In this document: piece by piece, positions 33,447 to 41,728 of the stretch | Layout: each line of letters opens with the position of its first letter | How positions within the stretch are numbered: the stretch's first letter is position 1 | Source of the DNA: Austwickia sp. | GTDB lineage: Bacteria; Actinomycetota; Actinomycetes; Actinomycetales; Dermatophilaceae | Direction: 5' to 3' | DNA length: 64,000 nucleotides | NCBI GenBank assembly: GCA_016699675.1 | Contig: CP064985.1 | Location: 1,984,001-2,048,000 of the forward strand | Position numbers and translations under genes: made by a program | Notes under the pieces: model-generated | Databases searched by the model: none | Seen by the model: the letters and a program-made list of their open reading frames with translations, nothing else | Told to the model about the DNA's origin: nothing

Positions 33447-33508
33447 GCCTGATCTCGTCACCGGGGTCGCCGGACTCGTACGCCGCGTCCGAGGGCCTCC
33501 CGGGGTGC

Positions 33509-35092
33509 TCAGCCGGCGAGCAGGTCTCGGGCGCGGAACCGGAGCACGGCGGCGGCCACCATCGCGATCGTCAGTCCGGTGAGCAGGACCAGCGCCGAGT
33601 GATGGGGGTCGTCGATGGGCACCCGGCCCGCGGCGTACAGCGGCGACAGGTACCGGGCCCAGTCCGGCAGCCGCAGCGTTTCGGCGAGCAGCCCGACGAC
33701 CATGGCCCAGCCGACCAGCAGCCAGGTGGCCGCCGTGGCGCGCGGGGCGAGCGCGTGCACCGCGCCCGCCGCCGCCCCGATGAAGAGGACCGGCGGCACG
33801 AGCGCCGCGCCCGCGCCGAGCGCGGTGCCGATGTTGGCCGGTTCCCCGGTGGCCAGCGCCGTACTCACGCCGAGCGCCGCCGCCGAGGCCAGCAGGATCG
33901 ACGCCGCCCCCAGAGCAGCGACGGCCACCCACGTCAACCACAGCCGCGGTCGCGACGTACCGCTCGCCAGCAGCAGGCCCAGCCTTCCGCTGGTCTCCTC
34001 TCGCGCCCAGCGGGTCATCGCGGCCACCACGAAGCACGCTGCACCCAGGCCGCCCAGCAGCACCGCGAGGGCGGTCACGAGGTCCTCGGGCCGATCCACC
34101 GCGAACGCCGCCTGCATGCTCGGGTTGGCCCGGACGATGTCGCTCATCTGGCCTCCCAGCGCGCCGAGGCAGGCCGCCCAGGCGGCGGTGCCGAGCAGCC
34201 AGCCCAGCAGCGGCGCGCGCAGGAAGCGCCAGCTCAGACCCGCGGGGGTGCCGAGTCGCGCTGCGCCGTACGCCGGTCCCGGCCGCGGCGCCAGCAGGCC
34301 CCCGGCAAGGTCCCGCCGCCACCGCACCAGCGCGGCCAGTCCCCAGCCGAGCAGCGCGGCGACGCCGAAGGTCGCCATGGGGTGCCAGTCGGTCGGTCCC
34401 CACGGCCGGATCTCCGCGAGCTGACCCGCCGGGCCCGACCACGACGGGTCGAGCCCGCGTCCGTCGACGATGGCGCGGCGGACGAAGGAGACGAGCACGA
34501 GGAAGAGGCCGACGCCGTACGCCGTCCGCGCGTCCCGGCTGATCTCGGCGGCGACCAGGCCCGCCGCGGCGCTCGCGGCGGCGAACAGCCCGAGCCCGAG
34601 GGCGTAGCGCCAGCTCCCGGTCGCGGGCAATCCGGCCGTGAGTAACCCGAGGGCGGTGGCCACCACGAAGCCGGCCAGCGTGGTCGCCAGCGTGAGGCCG
34701 GCCGCGGCCAGTGGGGCCAGTCGCCCGACACGAGCGGCGGTGACCAGCTCGATGCGGCCCTCGTCCTCCTCGTGCCGGGTCAGCCGAATGGCCAGGTGGA
34801 TGGCGATGACCGGGAAGGCGATCAACCCCAGAAAGCCGACCTCGTACGCCGTGATCCCGCCGAGCTCGGTCAGCTCGTAGCCGCGGCCGTTGAGGGCGGC
34901 CGTCGCCGGGGAGACGCCGGCAGTGGCCGCGTACGCCGCGCGCTGCTCGGGGGTGGCGTATAGAGCGGCGATGCTCCACGCGGTGGCGGTGACCAGCCCC
35001 GCCATCAGGAGCGCCCACGTGATGAGGGCTGCGGCGCCGGCGCGGAGCTGGGCGCCGAGTAGCGTCGCCGTACCGGCAAAGGCCCGGCTCAT
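33509..35092 (-). CDS. ABC exporter permease (ABC-2 type, about 12 helices)
   Basis: A 527-residue polytopic protein starting MSRAFAGTATLLGAQLRAGA. About twelve hydrophobic segments are arranged as two six-helix halves, each with a cytoplasmic loop of the type LTRHEEDEGRIELVTAARVG and MTRWAREETSGRLGLLLASG. This duplicated loop with a conserved E-x-GR pattern is typical of the large permeases of antibiotic and polyketide exporters. The ATG overlaps the stop of the ATPase gene (ATGA), so the two form one exporter. It is probably controlled by the divergent TetR. Substrate unknown. Confidence 0.83.
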   Translation of the reverse strand: MSRAFAGTATLLGAQLRAGAAALITWALLMAGLVTATAWSIAALYATPEQRAAYAATAGVSPATAALNGRGYELTELGGITAYEVGFLGLIAFPVIAIHLAIRLTRHEEDEGRIELVTAARVGRLAPLAAAGLTLATTLAGFVVATALGLLTAGLPATGSWRYALGLGLFAAASAAAGLVAAEISRDARTAYGVGLFLVLVSFVRRAIVDGRGLDPSWSGPAGQLAEIRPWGPTDWHPMATFGVAALLGWGLAALVRWRRDLAGGLLAPRPGPAYGAARLGTPAGLSWRFLRAPLLGWLLGTAAWAACLGALGGQMSDIVRANPSMQAAFAVDRPEDLVTALAVLLGGLGAACFVVAAMTRWAREETSGRLGLLLASGTSRPRLWLTWVAVAALGAASILLASAAALGVSTALATGEPANIGTALGAGAALVPPVLFIGAAAGAVHALAPRATAATWLLVGWAMVVGLLAETLRLPDWARYLSPLYAAGRVPIDDPHHSALVLLTGLTIAMVAAAVLRFRARDLLAG

Positions 35093-36099
35093 CGGACCGG
35101 CACCCGAGGGCGTGCCTGGCGCTGACGTCGACCATCCTGCGGGGAATCGGCGGGGGGATCGGTCCGGGGATCGGCGCGATAGTGCTCCAGGAACAGCTCG
35201 TCCAGCGACGGCGGCCGGACCGTGAGCGCCAACGGTTCCCGCGCGGCGACCGCGGCGGTGACCCGGGCGAGGGCCTCCGGAAGCACCACCAAGGTCGTCT
35301 TGGTGCCGCGTGGGTGCGGCGTACCGTGCGCGTCCGTGACGCCGGTCGCCTCGACAAGATCCGCGGGCAGCGGGTCCGCGGTAACCGTCTCGATGGTGCT
35401 GCGGGTGTTGCGGCGCAGCTCGTCCAGGGTGCCGGTGGACACCGTGGCCCCGGCGCGGATGATGGTGACGCGGTCGCACAGCGCCTCGACCTCATCGAGG
35501 ATGTGGCTGCTGAGCAGGACGGTGCGGCCGGCCTGCGCGGCCTCGCGCACCGCGCCCTGGAACTCCGCCTCCATGAGCGGGTCGAGGCCCGACGTCGGTT
35601 CGTCGAGGACCAGCAGCTCGACGTCGGCGGCCAGCGCGGCCACCAGCGCGACTTTCTGTCGGTTGCCCTTGGAGTAGCTGCGGGTCCGCTTGGTGGGGTC
35701 CAACTCGAACCGCTGCACCAGCTCGTCCCGGCGGCGCCGGTCCTGGTGGCCGCCCAACCGGCCGAGCAGGTCGAGGCATTCGCCGCCGGTCAGTTGCGGC
35801 CACAGCGCGGTGTCCCCGGGGACGTACGCCAGCCGGTCGTGAATGCGTACGGCGTCGCTCCGCGGGTCATCGCCGAACACGGTGAGTTCGCCGCCGTCCA
35901 GGCGGATCTGGCCGAGGAGCGCGCGGATCGTGGTCGACTTCCCGGCGCCGTTGGGGCCGAGGAAGCCGTGCACCTCGCCTGCCGCCACCTCCAGATCAAG
36001 GCCATCCAGTGCCGTCGTGCGCCCGTAGCGCTTGACGAGCCCGCGGGCGGCGACGACGGGTGCGTCGCCGCGTTCCAAAACTGACAGTGACTTTCGCAT
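35089..36099 (-). CDS. ABC exporter ATP-binding protein
   Basis: A 336-residue ATPase: GLVKRYGRTTALDGLDLEV, Walker A GPNGAGKST, Q-loop LAYVPGDTALWPQLTGGE, signature SYSKGNRQKVAL (a diverged LSGGQ, as in daunorubicin-type exporters), Walker B LLVLDEPTSGLDPLM and H-loop LLSSHILDEVEALC. A C-terminal region of about 110 residues includes RPPSLDELFLEHYR, typical of drug-exporter ATPases. The ATG at 36099 is divergent from tetR. One operator-like repeat lies just before the start codon. It pairs with the overlapping permease gene. Confidence 0.88.
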   Translation of the reverse strand: MRKSLSVLERGDAPVVAARGLVKRYGRTTALDGLDLEVAAGEVHGFLGPNGAGKSTTIRALLGQIRLDGGELTVFGDDPRSDAVRIHDRLAYVPGDTALWPQLTGGECLDLLGRLGGHQDRRRRDELVQRFELDPTKRTRSYSKGNRQKVALVAALAADVELLVLDEPTSGLDPLMEAEFQGAVREAAQAGRTVLLSSHILDEVEALCDRVTIIRAGATVSTGTLDELRRNTRSTIETVTADPLPADLVEATGVTDAHGTPHPRGTKTTLVVLPEALARVTAAVAAREPLALTVRPPSLDELFLEHYRADPRTDPPADSPQDGRRQRQARPRVPVR

Positions 36100-36147
36100 G
36101 ACAGCGACTGTACGCCGAGAGGCCGTTATTCTGGAAGTCACTATCAG
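36081..36147. promoter_or_regulatory. Inverted CTGAyAGTGACTT operator pair
   Basis: CTGACAGTGACTT (36081-36093) and AAGTCACTATCAG (36135-36147) are inverted copies differing at one base, 41 bp apart, between the divergent ABC ATPase and tetR genes. The left copy overlaps the first codons of the ATPase gene. Binding by the adjacent TetR is inferred. Confidence 0.6.
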
Positions 36148-36169
36148 ATCAAGTTCCGAGGTTGCCGCG

Positions 36170-36823
36170 ATGTCCGAGCCGCTCGCCCCCGCCCTCGCCG
36201 ACCTGCTCGCCGAGGCGCTGCCCGGATCCCCTCGGATGGGCCTGCGCGCCCGCAAGAAGGCCGCGGCGATGCGGCGGATCCAGGAGGTCGCGGTCGAGCA
36301 GTTCGAGGAGCACGGGTTCGCGGCCGTCACGATCGAGCACATCGCCGAGCACGCCGAGGTCTCGCCCAGCTCGATCTACCGATACTTCGGCACCAAGGAA
36401 CGCCTCGTCTTGCACGACGAGTACGACGACCTGGTCTTCGCCGTCGCGGAGCGCCTGTTCGTCGAGCACGATCCGTGGACGGCCTTGGGGACGGCGATGG
36501 GCCTGCTGCAGGGGACCCACTTCGTGGCCGACGCCCTCTCGCTGCGCCGGATTCGGGTCTGGCACGAAACCCCGTCGGTGCGGGCGGAGGGCTTCGTGTT
36601 CCTCGACGAGTTCGCCACCCGGCTGGCCCCGTTGATGCACGCGGGGGACCGGTCGGGTCGGTCGCTCAAGGACTACGAGGTGGTCGCCGCCGCGCTGATG
36701 GCGGCGTTGTTCCGGGCGCTGGAGCGGTGGTACGCCGACGGAGCCACCCGCGACCTGGCATCCGATGTGGTGGCCGCGATCGAGCTCATCCGCCCAGCCT
36801 GGGCCACGTCCGGCCGGGGCTGA
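36170..36823 (+). CDS. TetR family regulator of the ABC exporter
   Basis: A 217-residue TetR protein. After a short leader (MSEPLAPALADLLAEALPG) comes the helix-turn-helix RARKKAAAMRRIQEVAVEQF, then VTIEHIAEHAEVSPSSIYRYFGTKERLVL. A helical ligand domain follows. The ATG at 36170 has GAGG about eight bases upstream; an earlier ATG (36080-36085 region) would run through the operator. It is divergent from the ABC exporter with an inverted repeat between them, so autorepression and exporter control are likely. Confidence 0.86.
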   Translation: MSEPLAPALADLLAEALPGSPRMGLRARKKAAAMRRIQEVAVEQFEEHGFAAVTIEHIAEHAEVSPSSIYRYFGTKERLVLHDEYDDLVFAVAERLFVEHDPWTALGTAMGLLQGTHFVADALSLRRIRVWHETPSVRAEGFVFLDEFATRLAPLMHAGDRSGRSLKDYEVVAAALMAALFRALERWYADGATRDLASDVVAAIELIRPAWATSGRG

Positions 36824-36889
36824 GGGACACGAGTCAGAGGCAAGTCAGGTGCCGGGGAGCCGCGGAGGGCACTGCCCGCAACGGGATCG

Positions 36890-37260
36890 ACCGGTCCAGC
36901 GTGACGAATCGGCCCTCCCGGCCCCGCCGACGCCACCTCGTCGTCACGCATTCAGCGACCCTGGCCTACCTCACCGCGGCGACCACCCCAACTCCGGTTC
37001 GACGGCTGGGGGCTCGGGCGGCGCTGATGGTCGTTCCCGGGTTCGGGCGGGCCGGTTGGTTCGGTGTGGGCAGGTGTCAGGACATGGTTCTGGTCGTGGT
37101 CACGACGGGGAACGTGTCCTGACAGCTGTCCACCGGGGGGTGAAGCGGCCCCGCGGGCAGCGGCAGGCCGGGACGCCGCATGCCGGCGCGGCGACCAGCA
37201 ACGCCCGTACGCGCTCGCCGTCTTTTCGCCGGACGCGTGGCGTGGTCCGATTCTGGAGTC
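36890..37260 (+). pseudogene. Decayed C-terminal copy of DUF2332 gene, interrupted by about 200 bp
   Basis: The DNA from about 36897 to 36976 matches the C-terminal part of the DUF2332 gene further right: GTGACGAATCGGCC, then the coding for VVTHSATLAYLT, nearly base for base with 37971-38027. The match resumes at 37191, where GACCAGCAACGCC starts a reading DQQRPYALAVFSPDAWRG against DQQRHQALAVFAGRPWRR of the intact copy. In between are about 200 unrelated bases (36986-37187) flanked by a 10-bp direct repeat GCGGCGACCA (36976-36985 and 37188-37197). The unrelated part contains a 50-bp inverted repeat. This is a relic of a second DUF2332 gene. Confidence 0.7.
37075..37124. repeat. 50-bp inverted repeat
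   Basis: TGTCAGGACA and TGTCCTGACA are perfect 10-bp inverted arms. Inside them GTTCTGGTCGTG pairs imperfectly with CACGACGGGGAAC around a GT loop. The element lies in the segment that interrupts the DUF2332 relic. It is comparable in size to the 60-bp palindromic family but unrelated in sequence. Confidence 0.8.
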
Positions 37261-38243
37261 ATGCCGAATGTCAGCCCGATCGCCGAGCGCTACCGCGCCT
37301 TCGCCGACCAGCAGGCCGCCGGGATCTCGCCGACCTTCCACGCCTGGGCCCACGCCGTCGCGCACGACCCCGACCTGCTCGCCCGCATCGGTGAGCTGCC
37401 GGTCGGCAAGCAGCAACCGAACCTCGTGTTCGCCGCGGCCCGCGTGCACGGCGCGACGCCGGGCGAAGCCGCGTCGCTGCGGGAGATTCTCACCAGCCGG
37501 TGGCCCGAGGTGAGCGCCACGATCCAGGCCCGCTCGACCCAGACGAACGAGGCTGCCCGCTGCGCCGCCCTGCTCATCGGCCTTCAGCAGATCGACGGAC
37601 CGATCGCGTTGCTCGAGGTCGGCGCCGCGGCCGGGCTCTGCTTGATCCCCGACCGCTACTCGTACGCCTTCAGCGACGGCACCCGCCTGGACCCGGTGGA
37701 CGGCGCCAGCCCCCTCACGATCCCGATCGCCCTCCACGACGGGCTGACCCCACCCACCGCGATGCCCGACCTCGTGTGGCGGGCCGGTTGGACCTCAACC
37801 CCCTCGACGTGACGAATCCGGCCGACCTGGCCTGGCTCGAGGCGTTGGTCTGGCCCGAGCAGGACGACCGGCGCCGCCGGTTGACCATCGCGGCGGGCGT
37901 CGCCGCCGCCCACCACCTGGAACTGCGGCGGGGTGACCTCCTGCACGACCTCCCCACGCTGGCCGCCGAGGCCCCCGCCGACGCCACCCTCGTCGTCACC
38001 CATTCCGCGACCCTGGCCTACCTCACCGACCAGCAACGCCACCAGGCGCTGGCCGTGTTCGCCGGCCGGCCCTGGCGGCGGATCGGGTTCGAGGGCAGGG
38101 GGATCGACCCCGCGATCGACGCTGCGGCCCTGGAACGCACGGCTCCCGCCACCCCGCAGACGCTGTTCGTCGCCGCTATCGATGGGCACCCGTACGCGCT
38201 CGCGGACGGCCACGGCAGCCACCTGAGCGCCTATCCGACATGA
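37261..38243 (+). pseudogene. DUF2332 family gene with a frameshift
   Basis: The first part (MPNVSPIAERYRAFADQQAA to MPDLVWRAG) and the second (LDLNPLDVTNPADLAWLEAL to DGHGSHLSAYPT) together cover the usual length of DUF2332 proteins, but they are in different frames. The switch is at 37785-37790. GGTTGG is read where GGTTTGG would give the family sequence RAGLDLNPLDV, so a single T is missing. As read, the first frame stops at 37812 after 183 residues. Whether this is a real mutation, phase variation or a sequencing slip cannot be told here. The family has no known activity. The two halves are otherwise well conserved, so any inactivation is recent. Confidence 0.82.
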
Positions 38244-38297
38244 CCTCGCATGACCGCACGAGGGAGCCGGGCACGCCCCGACCCGAGTAGACGGTTC

Positions 38298-39200
38298 CTA
38301 CTTGACGGCGCCGGCGGTCATGCCGCTGACCAGGTGCCGTTCGATCAGCGCGAACAGGATGACGACCGGGACGATGGCGATCACCGCCGCGGCGAAGAAC
38401 TGGTCCCAGTGCTGCACGTAGCCGGTGACATAGGCGCGCATCCCCACGGTCAGCGGCTTCTTCGAGTCGTCGATCATCAGCGTCAGCGCCACGACGTACT
38501 CGTTCCACGCCGCGATGAACGTGAAGATCGTCGCGGTCACCGCCCCGGGCAGCGTCAGCGGCAGCATGACGCGCATCAGCGTCGCCACCCGGCCGCACCC
38601 GTCCAGCCGCGCGGCCTCCTCCACCTCGGCGGGAATCGCCGAGAAGAAGCCGTGCAGGATCCACACGGCGAACGCCAGGTTGAACGCGGCATTGGTGATG
38701 ATCAGCGCGCCGTAGGTGTTGATCATGTTGAGCTCGAAGAACTCGCGATAAATGCCGACCACCAGCGCCGTGGGCGAGAACATCTGGGTGACCAGCACGA
38801 GAAACAGGAACGCGCCCCGACCCGGGAACCGGAATCGCGCCGTGAAATAGGCGGCCGGCACCGACACGGCGAGCACGATGACCGTGGACGCGAACGCCAC
38901 GACCAGGCTCGTCGTCAGCCAATTGAGGAATCGCCCGTCCCCGAGCACCTGCGCGTAGGTGTCCCACTGCCATTCCTGCGGAAAGAATGAGGGTGGCGTG
39001 CGCTTGACGTCGGTGCTCGTGCGGAAGGTGTCGAGCAGCATCACGACGTACGGCGCGAGGAACGCCAGCGCCACCACGATCCCCGCCAGCGACAACACCC
39101 AGGGCCGGGCCGCGGCATAGCCGGTCTTGCGGCGACGCGGGTACGTCGTGGGGCGCGTACCGCTGGCCCCTGGGGCGCCCACCGCGCTCGCCGTACTCAT
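38298..39200 (-). CDS. Carbohydrate ABC transporter permease (MalG type)
   Basis: A 300-residue permease with six helices. The coupling motif is AIPAEVEEAARLDGCGRVATLMRVMLPLTLPG, the EAA loop that contacts the ATPase. The C-terminal RHLVSGMTAGAVK is the standard ending of MalG-like sugar permeases. The ATG overlaps the stop of the partner permease (ATGA). It is the last gene of a three-gene importer (binding protein, two permeases) that lacks an ATPase. In actinobacteria a shared ATPase such as MsiK usually serves such systems. Genes across the divergent promoter indicate an amino sugar or oligosaccharide substrate. Confidence 0.9.
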   Translation of the reverse strand: MSTASAVGAPGASGTRPTTYPRRRKTGYAAARPWVLSLAGIVVALAFLAPYVVMLLDTFRTSTDVKRTPPSFFPQEWQWDTYAQVLGDGRFLNWLTTSLVVAFASTVIVLAVSVPAAYFTARFRFPGRGAFLFLVLVTQMFSPTALVVGIYREFFELNMINTYGALIITNAAFNLAFAVWILHGFFSAIPAEVEEAARLDGCGRVATLMRVMLPLTLPGAVTATIFTFIAAWNEYVVALTLMIDDSKKPLTVGMRAYVTGYVQHWDQFFAAAVIAIVPVVILFALIERHLVSGMTAGAVK

Positions 39201-40111
39201 GATTCCGTCGCCTTCCGCCAGTCGATGAGCTTCATATAGACGACGACCACCAGCAGAATCAGCACGAGATTGAAGACCCCGGCGGCCGCCGACATGCCCA
39301 CGTCCTTCTCTTGGGATTTGAACGCGAGCTTGTACATGAACGTGATCGCCGTGTCGTGTCCGAACCCGGGGTTGCGGTCGTTCAGCGTGTAGATGATCGG
39401 GAACGAATTGAAGACGTAGATGATGTTGAGCACGCTCGCGATCATCAGCGCCGGCCGCATCAGCGGCAGCGTGATCCGCCGCCAGGTCTGCCACGGCGAA
39501 GCGCCGTCGATGCGGGCCGCCTCGAAGACGTCGCCGGGAATCGCGTTGAGGCCGGCGATGAACGTGTACGTCGTGAAGGGGATCGACACGAACACCCCGA
39601 CGGCCACCATCGACGCCATGGTCAGGCTGTCGTTGCCCAGGAAATCAATGGGGCTGCTGATGAGGTGCAGGCTCATCAGCAGGTGGTTGATCATGCCGTA
39701 GTTGTAGTCGTACATCAGCACGAACAGCTGCGACGTGATGACCAGCGACGCCGCCCACGGCACGATGAGCGCCCAGCGCACCAGGGATCGGCCGCGGAAT
39801 TCCTTGATGAGGAATTGCGCCAGCGCCAGCGAAATCAGAATGGTCAGCAACACCACCGCGACGACCCAGACCAGCGTGTTAGTCAGGACGCCGGGCAGGT
39901 CGGGATGCGCCAGCAGGTTGGCGTAGTTCGCGCCGCCGGCGTCGCCGAGTCGCAACCCCGTGATGGAGTACCGCCCCAGCGACGCCTCGACCAGCTTGAT
40001 CGCGGGGAACAGCACGACGCCGAGGATCAGGGCCAGCGCCGGACCGCACCACAGCAGGGCGACGAACCAGGGTTGCTGGTTCGTCGCCCTGCTCCGCGTG
40101 GCTCGGGTCAC
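39197..40111 (-). CDS. Carbohydrate ABC transporter permease (MalF type)
   Basis: A 304-residue six-helix permease starting MTRATRSRATNQQPWFVALLW. The EAA loop is NAIPGDVFEAARIDGASPWQTWRRITLPLMRPA. It forms the channel heterodimer with the downstream MalG-type permease, whose start it overlaps. Its own ATG overlaps the stop of the binding-protein gene, so all three are translationally coupled. The location beside nagA and the SIS enzyme suggests import of N-acetylglucosamine or chito-oligosaccharides; this is inference. Confidence 0.9.
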   Translation of the reverse strand: MTRATRSRATNQQPWFVALLWCGPALALILGVVLFPAIKLVEASLGRYSITGLRLGDAGGANYANLLAHPDLPGVLTNTLVWVVAVVLLTILISLALAQFLIKEFRGRSLVRWALIVPWAASLVITSQLFVLMYDYNYGMINHLLMSLHLISSPIDFLGNDSLTMASMVAVGVFVSIPFTTYTFIAGLNAIPGDVFEAARIDGASPWQTWRRITLPLMRPALMIASVLNIIYVFNSFPIIYTLNDRNPGFGHDTAITFMYKLAFKSQEKDVGMSAAAGVFNLVLILLVVVVYMKLIDWRKATES

Positions 40112-41397
40112 TTGCCGGCCTGGGCCTGCTGCTGGAGCTTGTCGAGCACCGCCTTGGGGTCCCCGTTCTCGGCGACGGCCGCGCCCAGGTTCTGCTGCAC
40201 GGCGAGCTTGACCTTGTCCCAGGTGGGGTCGTCGGTCGGGGTGAGGTGGATGTTCGGCAGGGTGTCGAGGTAGACCTTGAGCTTGGCGTCGTCCTTGAAC
40301 GCCTCGATGCCGGACTTAGTCACGGGCAGGAAGCCCTCCTTCTTGATGAAGGTGTTGACCTGGTCCTTCTGGTAATAGAGCTCGTAGAACTTCTTCACCG
40401 CGTCCTGGTTGGCGCCATTGTTCTTCTTGAAGGCCATCAGGTAGTCGGTGACGCCGAACGTCTGGGCCGCCCCGCCGTCCTTGGTCGGCATCGGGGCCAC
40501 GCCGTACTGCACCTTCGCGTCCTTGTCGAGCGCCGCGGCGAGCGGGCTGAAGCCCACCACCATGCCGGCCTTACCGGACTTGAACAGGTCGAACGCGTCC
40601 GCCCGGTTGGTCTTGCCGGGGTTGTTCTGGGTGACCTTGTCCGTGACGGCGAGCTTCTTGAGGAAGGCGAGGGTCTCGACGTTCTGCGGCGAGTTGATCG
40701 TCCACTGGCCGTCCTTCTTCCAGTCCCCGCCGTTGTTGAACGCCCAGATCGAGAACTCGCCCTGCGCCTCCTCGGGGCCGAGCGGCAGCGCGTAGCCGAT
40801 GTTCCCGGAGCCCAGAGCCTGGATCTTCTTGGCGGCGGCGACGAATTCGTCCCAGGTCTTCGGCGGCGCCGCGATGCCCGCCTGCGAGAAGAGCGTCTTG
40901 TTGTAGAAGAACGCCCGGGCGCTGGACAGGTCCGGGAAGCCATACATCTTGCCGTTGTAGGTGCCCGACTTCACGAAGGCGTCGAGGATGTCCGACTTGG
41001 CGGCTGCGGGCAGCACCTCGTCGGCGTTGTAGAGCAGGTTGTCCTTGGCGTAGCTCGCGTAGGCGTTGAGGTTGAGGATGTCCGGGGTCTGGCCGGTCTG
41101 GACCATCGTCGAGGACTGCTGGTCGATGTTGTCCCAGGAGACGACCTGGACCTCCAGGTCGTAGCCGTACTTCTCCTTGTACGTCTTCGCGAACGCGTCC
41201 CACAACGCCTTGGTGTTGTCCTTGGAGTATTCGGCGGCGACCAGCTTGATCTTGGTGGCCTTGTTCGCGTCGCCGGAACCGGAACCCGAGCCCGAGGCGC
41301 TCCCTCCGCCGGCTCCTCCGGCGCCGGTTCCGCCGCCACAGGCGGCAAGGGCCAGGACGAGTGTGCCGGCGGCGACGATGGACAGTCGCTTCTTCAC
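40108..41397 (-). CDS. Sugar ABC transporter substrate-binding lipoprotein
   Basis: A 429-residue lipoprotein. Signal peptide MKKRLSIVAAGTLVLALAAC has the lipobox LAAC (lipid on C20), followed by a Gly/Ser-rich tether and a family-1 extracellular solute-binding fold (IKLVAAEYSKDNTKALWDAF, TPDILNLNAYASYAKDN, GVTDYLMAFKKNNG). It captures a carbohydrate for the two downstream permeases. It is the first gene of its operon. The 331-bp divergent region upstream contains inverted repeats that may be operators. By position the ligand is probably an amino sugar, comparable with DasA of Streptomyces, but the sequence alone does not prove this. Confidence 0.92.
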   Translation of the reverse strand: MKKRLSIVAAGTLVLALAACGGGTGAGGAGGGSASGSGSGSGDANKATKIKLVAAEYSKDNTKALWDAFAKTYKEKYGYDLEVQVVSWDNIDQQSSTMVQTGQTPDILNLNAYASYAKDNLLYNADEVLPAAAKSDILDAFVKSGTYNGKMYGFPDLSSARAFFYNKTLFSQAGIAAPPKTWDEFVAAAKKIQALGSGNIGYALPLGPEEAQGEFSIWAFNNGGDWKKDGQWTINSPQNVETLAFLKKLAVTDKVTQNNPGKTNRADAFDLFKSGKAGMVVGFSPLAAALDKDAKVQYGVAPMPTKDGGAAQTFGVTDYLMAFKKNNGANQDAVKKFYELYYQKDQVNTFIKKEGFLPVTKSGIEAFKDDAKLKVYLDTLPNIHLTPTDDPTWDKVKLAVQQNLGAAVAENGDPKAVLDKLQQQAQAGK

Positions 41398-41728
41398 GAT
41401 GCCTCCTGCGGCTTGAGTGATCCTGATCGATATCCCCAGGATTCGATCGTCTTACGATACTTCCCGGCGGGGCGGGCTGTCAGCCCTTTCCGCTCCACAG
41501 CCTTTTCCCGCTCTTCTGGATCGATCCCTCCATCGTGCCGACCACCGGCCGGTCTGTCGCCTGCCATGCGGGGCGTTTCGACTCGTCGCGGCCAGGGGAT
41601 CGGCGATCCGGCACCTGCATGGTGTTGCACGAAACCGGCAACAGCCGATCAAAATCAAGCGTTACGATGGACGGGCGTGCGCGCCTCGCGCCGCGGGCAT
41701 GACGAAGCGGGCACGGAAGAAGGTCGCG
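41398..41728. promoter_or_regulatory. Divergent control region of the amino-sugar locus
   Basis: The 331 bp between the importer and the SIS gene hold no credible gene. They contain ATCCTG (41420-41425) with CAGGAT (41437-41442) as an inverted repeat near the importer start. TGTTGC (41623-41628) and GCAACA (41638-41643) form a second one with a 9-base spacer nearer the SIS gene. The short element TTACGAT occurs in both halves. Candidate regulators are the DeoR-family protein encoded at the end of the plus-strand operon or an unlinked LacI/GntR protein. Confidence 0.55.

Noticed and set aside
36475..37122. 215-codon frame after the exporter TetR
   Set aside because: Its first half is a shadow of tetR; the only meaningful part is the VVTHSATLAYLT relic of DUF2332, reported separately.
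41417..41728. N-terminal extension of the SIS protein
   Set aside because: The extra 100 residues are non-native, cross the divergent promoter region and lack a ribosome-binding site, whereas ATG 41729 has one.
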